Assembly: GCA_041396245.1 (NCBI GenBank)
Contig: JAWKYW010000003.1
Coordinates: 186,001 to 250,000, forward strand
DNA: 64,000 nt
Direction of reading: 5' to 3'
From: Desulfobacillus sp041396245
GTDB taxonomy: Bacteria > Pseudomonadota > Gammaproteobacteria > Burkholderiales > Rhodocyclaceae
In this document: positions 57,960 to 64,000 of the stretch, piece after piece
Layout: each line of letters starts with the position of its first letter
Position numbering within the stretch: the first letter of the stretch is position 1
The notes under the pieces: model-generated
Database searches by the model: none
Seen by the model: the letters and a program-made list of their open reading frames with translations, nothing else
Told to the model about the DNA's origin: nothing
Position numbers and translations under genes: made by a program

Positions 57960-59765
57960 CTAGATCTCGATTTCGGTGAGTTCGCAGCGCGAGATCGAGA
58001 TGCACTGCACCGGACAGGCCTTGAAGCACTGGCCGCAGCGGATGCATTCGTTGTTGTCGATCCAGATGGCGCCGACCTGGTTCCATTCCCGGGTCTCCAG
58101 CAGCTTGCCGTAGGCGCCGTCCTCGTTCACCTCGACGCCGCGCACCAGCTTGATGCAGTTCCTCGGCGCCACCTCGATGCAGGCGCGGCAGAAGATGCAG
58201 CGGTCGACGTCGATCTCGTAGCGCAGGTTGCACAGATAGCAGCGCTTGGCCTCCTCGAAGGCCAGCGTCTCGTCGAGGCCGAGTTCGACTTCGTGCGCGC
58301 CGTCCTTCATGCGCTCGGCCAGCGGCGCCGTCGGCATGTGCTGGCGCGGGATGAAGTCGAAGGCGCGTTCGCGCAGCGGTTGCGCCACCGGGACGATGCG
58401 CACCACCTGCTTGCGCCGCTCGCGCCCCATCAGCCAGGCGTCGATGCGCTTCGCCACCTGGCGGCCGTGGCCGACGGCCTGGATCACGGTGGACGCGCCG
58501 TTCACATAGTCGCCGGCGGCGAAGACGCCCTTGTGCGAGCTCATGCCGTCCTCGCCCACGCGCACGTTGCCCCAGCGGTCGAGCTCCAGCTTCGTGCCGA
58601 GGAAATCGTTCACCGTCTGCTGGCCGATGGCGATGATGATCGTGTCGCACGGCTCGATGAACTCCGAGCCCTCGATCGGGATGGCCTGGCGGCGCCCGCC
58701 GGCGCGCCAGCCGCCGAGGCGGTTCTGCACGAACTCGATGCCGGTGAGTCGGTTGCCCTCGGCGGTGAGGCCGACCGGGGTACGCAGGCCCTTGATGCGC
58801 ACGCCCTCGCGCTTGGCCTCGAAGATCTCCTCCGGCGTCACCGGGATGTATTCCTCGGCGGTGCGGATGTGGATGGTCACCTCCTGCGCGCCGAGGCGCG
58901 CGGCGACGCGGGCGCAATCCAGCGCCGTGAAGCCGGCGCCGACCACCGCGACGCGCTTGCCGACGCCCTTCTTCTCGCCGCGGTGCATCTGCATGAGGAA
59001 GTCGAGGCCGTACTCGACCCCTTCCATGCCGCGCAGCGGGCGCTTTTCCCACTCGCCGGCGAGCGGCAGGGGCGACGCCGCCATGCAGCCGGTGGCGAGC
59101 AGGACGGCGTCGAATTCCTTCTCCAGCTTCGCCATCGGCGTCTGCCCGGCGCCGTTGCCGATTTCGACCCCTGTGCGCAGTTGCACGCCGAGGCGCAGGG
59201 CGTTGTGCAGTTCGATGTCGAGGGTGTCGCGCGGCAGGCGGAATTCGGGAATGCCATAGCGCAGCATACCGCCCGGACGTTCCTCGCGCTCGAAGATCAC
59301 CACGTCGTGGCCGAGCAGCGAAAGATCGTGCGCCGCCGCCACGCCGGCAGGTCCCGCCCCGACGATGGCGACGCGCTTGCCGGTAGGCGAATACAGGCGC
59401 TCGGTGATGCGGTGGCCGGCATCCTTCAGGTCGGAGGCGACGCGCTTCAGGTGGCAGATCGCCACCGGCTCGCCGTTGCCGGGCCAGCCGTGGCGGCACT
59501 GCGCCTCGCAGGGGCGCGAGCAGATGCGGCCGAGCACGCCGGGCAGGACGTTGGCTTCGCGGTTGGTTTCGTAGGAGCGGCCGAACTGGCGCTCGATGAT
59601 TTCGCGGATATAGACCGGAATGTCGGTGCCGGCCGGGCAGGCCGTCTGGCAGGGAACGTTCTGCCGGACCCAGCCGATGTCGCGTGGATCGTCGGAGAGG
59701 TATTCGCGCTGCGCCGTCGCCGCGGTTCCCGCTGCATCGCCCGACGGCGGTTTGATGTCGCCCAT
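57960..59765 (-). CDS. korC: GltD-like FAD/NAD(P) oxidoreductase with C-terminal 2[4Fe-4S] (KorC-like)
   Basis: 601 residues. The N-terminal GltD-type cysteine domain (VPCQTACPAGTDIPVYI, CSRPCEAQCRHGWPG) precedes FAD (VAIVGAGPAGVAAAHDL) and NAD(P) (VAVVGAGFTALDCARVA) domains. Two ferredoxin motifs follow at the C-terminus (CYLCNLRYEIDVDRCIFCRACIEVAPRNC; CIRCGQCFKACPVQC). The mass (about 66 kDa) matches the third subunit of the 2-oxoglutarate:NADP oxidoreductase of Azoarcus evansii. GGAGG precedes the ATG at 59765. First gene of the operon. Confidence 0.93.
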   Translation of the reverse strand: MGDIKPPSGDAAGTAATAQREYLSDDPRDIGWVRQNVPCQTACPAGTDIPVYIREIIERQFGRSYETNREANVLPGVLGRICSRPCEAQCRHGWPGNGEPVAICHLKRVASDLKDAGHRITERLYSPTGKRVAIVGAGPAGVAAAHDLSLLGHDVVIFEREERPGGMLRYGIPEFRLPRDTLDIELHNALRLGVQLRTGVEIGNGAGQTPMAKLEKEFDAVLLATGCMAASPLPLAGEWEKRPLRGMEGVEYGLDFLMQMHRGEKKGVGKRVAVVGAGFTALDCARVAARLGAQEVTIHIRTAEEYIPVTPEEIFEAKREGVRIKGLRTPVGLTAEGNRLTGIEFVQNRLGGWRAGGRRQAIPIEGSEFIEPCDTIIIAIGQQTVNDFLGTKLELDRWGNVRVGEDGMSSHKGVFAAGDYVNGASTVIQAVGHGRQVAKRIDAWLMGRERRKQVVRIVPVAQPLRERAFDFIPRQHMPTAPLAERMKDGAHEVELGLDETLAFEEAKRCYLCNLRYEIDVDRCIFCRACIEVAPRNCIKLVRGVEVNEDGAYGKLLETREWNQVGAIWIDNNECIRCGQCFKACPVQCISISRCELTEIEI

Positions 59766-59805
59766 GCCTGCCTCCATCACGGACCGGATCCGGCACCCGG
59801 CCATC

Positions 59806-59854
59806 GAAAGACATAATGTTGCCATAAACTCGGCATGGTTTTGATATCGATCAA
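59806..59854 (-). promoter_or_regulatory. FNR-type class II promoter of the Kor operon
   Basis: TTGAT-ATCG-ATCAA (59841-59854) is a perfect FNR/Anr consensus palindrome. On the minus strand CATTAT (59813-59818) fits a -10, giving a start at about 59806. The box centre (59847.5) then lies at -41.5, the exact position of class II FNR activation. The transcript would reach korC after a 40-base leader with GGAGG. Confidence 0.8.
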
Positions 59855-59879
59855 CAGCTTAAGGCTTAAACTGGCTGTC

Positions 59880-60782
59880 GTGACGCCACCTCCAACCTCA
59901 TCGCGCGCCGTGGCCTACCTGTTGCTGACCCTGACCGTGCTGTTCTGGTCGGGCAACTGGGTGGTCGGCCGCTGGATCCGCGACGACGTGCCGCCCATCG
60001 CCCTGTCCTTCTGGCGCTGGGTGATCGCCTTCGCCTGCCTGCTGCCCTGGGCCTGGCCGCACTTGCGCAGGCAATGGCGCGAGCTGATCGCCCACTGGAA
60101 GGTGCTGGCCCTGCTCGGGGTGTTCGGCGGCGCCTGCCACAACGCCCTCACCTACACGGGCGTCGCCAACACCACGGCCACCAACGGCGTGCTGCTCGCC
60201 TCGGCCACGCCGATCATGATCATCGGGTTGTCCTGGCTGTTGCTGGGCAAGCGCCTGCGCCTTCTGGAATGGCTCGGCGTGGCGTTGTCCTTCGCCGGCG
60301 TGCTGGCCATCCTCGCCCGGGGCGAGTTCGCGCGCCTGCTCGACGTGCGTCCCAACGCCGGCGACCTCTGGGTCCTGGCGGCGATGCTGTTCTGGGCGCT
60401 GTACACCGTGCTGCTGGCGCGCCGGCCGCCGGTGCTGCACGCCCTTTCCTTCCTCGCCGCGATCACGTTGTGGGGCCTGGCCGGACTGGCGCCCTTTTAC
60501 CTGTGGGAGATGGCCGCGGGGAAACTCATCGTGCCGGGCGTGCCGGCCTTCGCCGCCATCGCCTACGCCGGCGTCTTCCCGGCGGCGCTCGGCTTCATCT
60601 TCTGGAACCGCGCCGTGGCCGAGGTCGGCGGCAACCGCGCCGGCCAGTTCATGCACCTGATGCCGGCCTTCGGCACCCTCCTCGCCGTAATCTTCCTCGG
60701 CGAGGAGCCTGCGCTCTACCACCTCGCCGGCATCGCCCTCATCCTGGCGGGCATCTTCCTGACGACGCGGGTGCGGGCTTAG
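59880..60782 (+). CDS. EamA/DMT family transporter
   Basis: 300 residues, ten hydrophobic segments in two EamA repeats (LLTLTVLFWSGNWVVGRWIRDDVPPIALSFWRW and WVLAAMLFWALYTVLLARRPPVLHALSFLAAITLWG). Probable metabolite or amino-acid exporter; the substrate cannot be inferred. A longer reading from ATG 59835 would run through the FNR box; the GTG at 59880 gives the usual family N-terminus, but neither has a clear Shine-Dalgarno site. It diverges from the Kor operon. Confidence 0.88.
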   Translation: MTPPPTSSRAVAYLLLTLTVLFWSGNWVVGRWIRDDVPPIALSFWRWVIAFACLLPWAWPHLRRQWRELIAHWKVLALLGVFGGACHNALTYTGVANTTATNGVLLASATPIMIIGLSWLLLGKRLRLLEWLGVALSFAGVLAILARGEFARLLDVRPNAGDLWVLAAMLFWALYTVLLARRPPVLHALSFLAAITLWGLAGLAPFYLWEMAAGKLIVPGVPAFAAIAYAGVFPAALGFIFWNRAVAEVGGNRAGQFMHLMPAFGTLLAVIFLGEEPALYHLAGIALILAGIFLTTRVRA

Positions 60783-61465
60783 CCCTGACAGCCGGCGTCG
60801 CCCCACTCCCTTTCCGTTTTCTGTTGCTGCTGGCGAAGGCGATCCATCGTTGCGGCGCTGCCGCCGGTGCGCTGGCTGCTGCGGATGCCTTCCAGGCGCG
60901 CGGCGATCGCGTCGCAGCGGGCTTTCCTGCCGGCCGCTGCGTGCGCCGCGGCTTCCTGCCGCCGCCTGGCCGCCGCATCGATGCCGGCGCTCGTTGCCGC
61001 CGCGGGAGCGGCCGCGGCAGGCCTGTCCTGCCCTTGCAGCCTGGCCGCCGCCTCGATCAGTGCCGCCGCCTGCGCGGCCCGCTGCCTTGCCGCGACGCAA
61101 TCCGCCTCGATGGCGGCGCGCACCTCGACGGAGGAACCTCGCTTGCGGTATACCTCGGCGATCAGCTTCCGTTCTTCCGCGCCGGTGGCAGCGGCAAGCT
61201 GCATCTCTTCCGTCCTGCCGGCTTCCTTGGCCCACATGATCTTCTGGGCCTTCGCGCCCGTTTGCGCGCAATGGCCATCCACTGCAGTGGCCACCGCCGT
61301 CGGCCGCTTCGCACCCGTACTGCCGATGACCTTGCCTTGCTGCTCTCCCGCGCAAGGCCGATCCTGATAGGTGTTGCCGCAGCGGTACATTTTCTGCGCG
61401 TGGGCCGGAAAAAAGCATCCGGCAAGAACAAACAGCATTGCCACTGCCAACCGCCTGGTTTCCAT
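60779..61465 (-). CDS. DUF4124-type lipoprotein
   Basis: 228 residues. The signal sequence has lipobox LAGC (C17), then KMYRCGNTYQDRPC, the DUF4124 pattern with two cysteines. The rest is Ala/Arg/Gln-rich and helical, probably coiled coil (ALIEAAARLQGQ, RLRQQQQKTEREW), with a late pair of cysteines. GGGGG stands six bases before the ATG. It is convergent with the transporter gene; their stops overlap by four bases. Confidence 0.8.
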   Translation of the reverse strand: METRRLAVAMLFVLAGCFFPAHAQKMYRCGNTYQDRPCAGEQQGKVIGSTGAKRPTAVATAVDGHCAQTGAKAQKIMWAKEAGRTEEMQLAAATGAEERKLIAEVYRKRGSSVEVRAAIEADCVAARQRAAQAAALIEAAARLQGQDRPAAAAPAAATSAGIDAAARRRQEAAAHAAAGRKARCDAIAARLEGIRSSQRTGGSAATMDRLRQQQQKTEREWGDAGCQG

Positions 61466-61512
61466 CACTTGCCCCCTTTGAATGTGTTCCGTTCCCGCCC
61501 CGCAGCACCGAC

Positions 61513-61977
61513 TCACGGCACCGGCTCGCAGCGCACCTCGCTTTTTACCGAGTTGGCGATGAAGCATTCCTCGTGCGCCTTGCGGTGCAGCGCTTCGATA
61601 TCGGTGCGCGATGGCTGGCGCTCGCCGGCAAACTCGACGCGCGGTCGCAACGTCACCCGCGTCATGGCCAGCCTGCCCTCGGCGTTCTTCGCCATGACGC
61701 CCTCGGCGCAGTCCTCGTAGCGCTCGACGACGAAGCCGGACTTCGCGGCGAGGTGCAGGAACCACAACAGGTGGCAGCTCGACAGGGCGGCGACGAAGGC
61801 CTCCTCGGGATCGACCGCCGCCGCGTCCGAATACGGCAGCGGCACGTTGTGCGGCGAGCTGGAGCCGGGCACCACCGCCCCGCCGTCGAACCGCCAGGCG
61901 TGGGCGCGACTGTAGCGCTGGTCGGTGAAGGTCGCGCCCTTGCGCTGCCAGAGGAGGGTGGCGGAATAGGTGGACAT
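61513..61977 (-). CDS. OsmC/Ohr family protein
   Basis: 154 residues. The two redox cysteines of the family are C68 (ALSSCHLLWFLHLA) and C138 (HEECFIANS). The YhfA/OsmC-like spacing and LHLAAKSGFVVERYED fit a thiol peroxidase acting on organic hydroperoxides. Unlike many OsmC proteins it lacks a nearby OhrR. Divergent from the mtfA-like gene, 55 bases apart. Confidence 0.92.
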   Translation of the reverse strand: MSTYSATLLWQRKGATFTDQRYSRAHAWRFDGGAVVPGSSSPHNVPLPYSDAAAVDPEEAFVAALSSCHLLWFLHLAAKSGFVVERYEDCAEGVMAKNAEGRLAMTRVTLRPRVEFAGERQPSRTDIEALHRKAHEECFIANSVKSEVRCEPVP

Positions 61978-62032
61978 GGGGCAGGTTCCGTTGCCGCCCC
62001 CGCACGGGGACGAGTTCGCTTATCCTAAACGA

Positions 62033-62782
62033 ATGTTGAGCGCCCTGACAAAACTCTTCGGCAAGGCCGCGCCGCCGCCCGGCGTCGATGACGCGCAGTG
62101 GGCGCGCGCGGAAGCCGGCCTGCCCTTCCTCGGCTTTCTCGCGCCGGCCGACCGTGCCCGCCTGCGCGCGATGGCGCTGGAATTCATCGCCGCCAAGGAA
62201 TGGCACGGCGCGCAGGGGTTGCGGCTGACGCCCGCCGTCCAGCTTGCCATCGCCCTGCAGGCCTGCCTGCCGGTGCTCAACCTCGGCCTCGATTCCTACC
62301 GGGGCTGGGTCGGCATCGTCGTCTATCCGGGCGACTTCGTCGTTCCGCGCAAGCTGATGTCGGAAGACGGCGTGATGCACGAGTTCGACGACCGGGTCGC
62401 CGGCGAGGCCTGGTCGGGCGGGCCGGTGCTGCTGTCCTGGTTCGACCGGCCGGAAGAGGCCGACGGCATGAACGTCGTCATCCACGAATTCGCCCACAAG
62501 CTCGACATGCTCAACGGCCCGCCCGACGGCCTGCCGCCGCTGCACGAGGGCATGAACCGCCAGGCCTGGATCGACGCCTTCGAGCCGGCCTACGCGGATT
62601 TCTGCGCGCGCGTCGACGGCGGCGAGGAGACCCGGATCGACCCGTATGCCGCCGAGCATCCGGCCGAGTTCTTCGCCGTCACGAGCGAGGTGTTCTTCGA
62701 GGCGCCCGCCCTGCTGCATCGCGAATACCCGGCGGTGTATGAACAGCTCAGGCAGTTCTACCGCCAGGACCCGCTGCGATGA
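62033..62782 (+). CDS. MtfA/YeeI-type M90 zinc metallopeptidase
   Basis: 249 residues. The zinc motif HEFAHKLD is at 151-158, with the downstream EFFAVTSEVFFEAP glutamate, matching M90 (MtfA). In E. coli MtfA binds the Mlc repressor. WVGIVVYPGDF and FDRPEEADGMNVVIHEFAHKLDMLNG are the family blocks. The ATG at 62033 is favoured over an upstream in-frame ATG at 61970 that overlaps the OsmC gene. Its stop overlaps the flavodoxin start. Confidence 0.92.
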   Translation: MLSALTKLFGKAAPPPGVDDAQWARAEAGLPFLGFLAPADRARLRAMALEFIAAKEWHGAQGLRLTPAVQLAIALQACLPVLNLGLDSYRGWVGIVVYPGDFVVPRKLMSEDGVMHEFDDRVAGEAWSGGPVLLSWFDRPEEADGMNVVIHEFAHKLDMLNGPPDGLPPLHEGMNRQAWIDAFEPAYADFCARVDGGEETRIDPYAAEHPAEFFAVTSEVFFEAPALLHREYPAVYEQLRQFYRQDPLR

Positions 62783-63234
62783 AGCGCCTGCTGATCGTCT
62801 ATCACACCCAGGGCGGCCACACCGGCGCCATGGCCGAAGCCGTGCTGCGCGGCGCGCGGCGCGCGACGGAAACCGAAACCGCGATGAAGCGCGCCGGCGA
62901 GGCGACGCTGGAAGACCTGCTCGCCTGCCACGGCCTCGTCATCGGCACGCCGGAGAACTTCGGCACGATGGCCGGCATGGTGAAGGACTTCTTCGATCGC
63001 ACCTACTACCCGGCCGAGGGCAAGACCGTCGGCCTGCCCTACGCCCTCTTCGTCAGCGCCGGCAACGACGGCACGGGCGCCGTCACCCAGATCGACCGCA
63101 TCGCCACCGGCTACGGCTGGAAGCGCGTCGCCGAGCCGCTCATCGCGCGCAAGGACGTGACGGACGCCGACCTCGCCGCCTGCGAGGAACTCGGCGAGGC
63201 GATGGCCAGCGGCGTGGCGCTGGGGATTTTCTAG
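62779..63234 (+). CDS. flavodoxin-like (WrbA/NADPH reductase-type) protein
   Basis: 151 residues. FMN phosphate loop YHTQGGHTGAMAE near residue 8, and GTPENFGTMAGMVKDFFDRTYY, the flavodoxin-family 60s loop. Likely FMN-binding reductase. The start overlaps the MtfA stop (ATGA). Its TAG stop is inside the CTAG target of a MITE. Confidence 0.88.
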   Translation: MKRLLIVYHTQGGHTGAMAEAVLRGARRATETETAMKRAGEATLEDLLACHGLVIGTPENFGTMAGMVKDFFDRTYYPAEGKTVGLPYALFVSAGNDGTGAVTQIDRIATGYGWKRVAEPLIARKDVTDADLAACEELGEAMASGVALGIF

Positions 63235-63418
63235 TGTCCCGAGTTGGAAGTTCGTTGAAAGGTGTCAGCAAGAATATGAGGGCGTTCCGAATTCGTACGC
63301 AATCGGCGACAGGCAAGGCGCGAACCGCAGCCAGGTTGAACACCTGGCGAGGATTCGCAACGCCGCATGGCGGCGATTTCGCACGAATTCAGCAACGAAC
63401 TTCCAACTCGGGACACTA
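63232..63418. mobile_element. MITE with perfect 27-base terminal inverted repeats, CTAG target
   Basis: About 187 bases. The ends (63231-63257 and 63393-63419) are perfect inverted repeats of CTAGTGTCCCGAGTTGG... and its complement, 27 bases each. A subterminal inverted pair (GAATTCGTACG / CGCACGAATTC) continues the fold. It contains no long ORF. CTAG flanks both ends; IS630-group elements target CTAG and duplicate TA, so the MITE is probably an IS630-type derivative. Insertion rebuilds the same stop codon of the flavodoxin gene. Confidence 0.88.
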
Positions 63419-63428
63419 GGGCGTGACC

Positions 63429-63944
63429 ATGCCCTTCGCCTACTACGCCCGCCTCTCCGCCGCGCGCCGCCGCATCTACGACAGGAGCGACGCCATCGAG
63501 CGCATCGATCTGCCCGACGCCGCCGCGCTGCGCGCCTTCGTGGCGCCGCTCGAGGCCGCCCTGAAATCCGAAAACCGCGCCGAAGCCGGACGCCTGTGCC
63601 GCGCCCTCGCGACGGGCATGGTCAGCCAGCTGGGCGCGCCGCCGCTGCGCGTGGCGGTGCTGGCGGTGCGGCCGAAGGGGGATTGGGGCGAGCTGCACGG
63701 CCTCTACCTGCCCGGGGACGACGGGGAGGCGGCCCTCATCAAGCTGTGGATGCGCACGGCGGCGAACAAGCGGGTGGTGGCGTTCCGCAGCTTCCTGCGC
63801 ACCCTGCTGCACGAGCTGTGCCACCACCTCGACTACGAGCTGTTCCGCTTCGAGGAGACCTTCCATACCGAGGGCTTCTACAAGCGCGAGTCGAGCCTGT
63901 TCCATCAACTCGTGCCCGGCCAGGCGCCGGCAAAGACCCCTTGA
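63429..63944 (+). CDS. hypothetical HExxH protein
   Basis: 171 residues. HELCHHLDYE at 128-137 is an HExxH zinc-type motif; FRFEETFHTEGFYKRESSLFHQL follows with another conserved-looking Glu/His pair. It resembles a family of small bacterial proteins with a predicted metallopeptidase motif, but its activity is unknown. AGGG lies seven bases before the ATG at 63429; a GTG at 63423 is also in frame. Before the MITE inserted, it would have followed the flavodoxin gene by about 10 bases. Confidence 0.75.
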   Translation: MPFAYYARLSAARRRIYDRSDAIERIDLPDAAALRAFVAPLEAALKSENRAEAGRLCRALATGMVSQLGAPPLRVAVLAVRPKGDWGELHGLYLPGDDGEAALIKLWMRTAANKRVVAFRSFLRTLLHELCHHLDYELFRFEETFHTEGFYKRESSLFHQLVPGQAPAKTP

Positions 63945-64000
63945 TCGGCGCGGCTTCCGTCCGAAATTTTTTCCCGCCGTCTGTAACCTTTTTGCGGCCT

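Noticed and set aside
59835..59879. EamA start at ATG 59835
   Set aside because: It would place the FNR box inside the coding region and lacks a Shine-Dalgarno site; the GTG at 59880 fits the family start. Kept as an alternative only.

Overview
The window is a high-GC chromosomal segment from a betaproteobacterium. The gene content fits a Rhodocyclales or Sterolibacteriaceae-like lineage, but the sequence alone cannot fix the genus. Evidence for the class: the rimP-nusA-infB-rbfA-truB-rpsO-pnp block, the YciO/PHP-phosphatase pair, a tandem glycine riboswitch ahead of gcvT, an ETF/ETF-QO set, divergent ppx-ppk1, and a 2-oxoacid oxidoreductase cluster like the one known from Azoarcus and Thauera. 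No rRNA, CRISPR array, plasmid or prophage genes were seen. Codon use and GC look even throughout, so this is mostly core genome with scattered palindromic repeats and one MITE.

Layout. 1-1.3 kb: 5' part of parE and a tRNA-Pro/Arg/His cluster. 1.3-10.4 kb: dksA, then the translation/RNA block on the minus strand. 10.5-17.6 kb: a minus-strand run of rluB, scpB, scpA, a hotdog protein, trpS, an M50 protease, yciO, a PHP phosphatase and an alpha/beta hydrolase. 17.6-22.8 kb: the glycine cleavage operon gcvT-gcvH-gcvP-gcvR-like, led by a promoter, two glycine aptamers and a terminator. 22.9-29.1 kb: gamma-carbonic anhydrase family protein, small unknowns, then ftsB, eno, a DUF1330 protein, kdsA and pyrG. 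29.2-34 kb: an isochorismatase-like hydrolase, acetoacetyl-CoA synthetase, a thioesterase and divergent ETF-QO. 34-36.9 kb: a large DUF1631 gene whose long leader carries a cyclic-di-GMP-I (GEMM-I) riboswitch. 37-43.7 kb: acyl-CoA dehydrogenase, etfA, etfB, a divergent TetR regulator with a palindromic operator, an enoyl-CoA hydratase-like protein and an acyl-CoA ligase. 43.7-47.2 kb: an Mla-type lipid ABC transporter with a STAS domain fused to the permease. 47.3-51.1 kb: ppx and ppk1, divergent around a Pho-box-like site. 51.7-54 kb: relA. 54-59.8 kb: a four-gene 2-oxoacid oxidoreductase operon behind a consensus FNR-type class II promoter. 59.9-64 kb: a DMT exporter, a DUF4124 lipoprotein, OsmC, an MtfA-like peptidase, a flavodoxin, a MITE and a small HExxH protein.

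How it fits together. ACAD, ETF and ETF-QO form a chain from acyl-CoA oxidation to the quinone pool, and acyl-CoA and acetoacetate activation sit nearby. The Kor-type cluster makes a second, oxygen-repressed route for 2-oxoacid oxidation coupled to low-potential electrons. RelA, DksA, Ppx and Ppk1 tie the region to stringent response and polyphosphate metabolism.

Most interesting items: the GEMM-I riboswitch ahead of the DUF1631 gene, the FNR-type promoter ahead of the Kor operon, the IS630-like MITE at a CTAG stop site, and five copies of a palindromic repeat that, in three genes, supplies the TAG stop codon.
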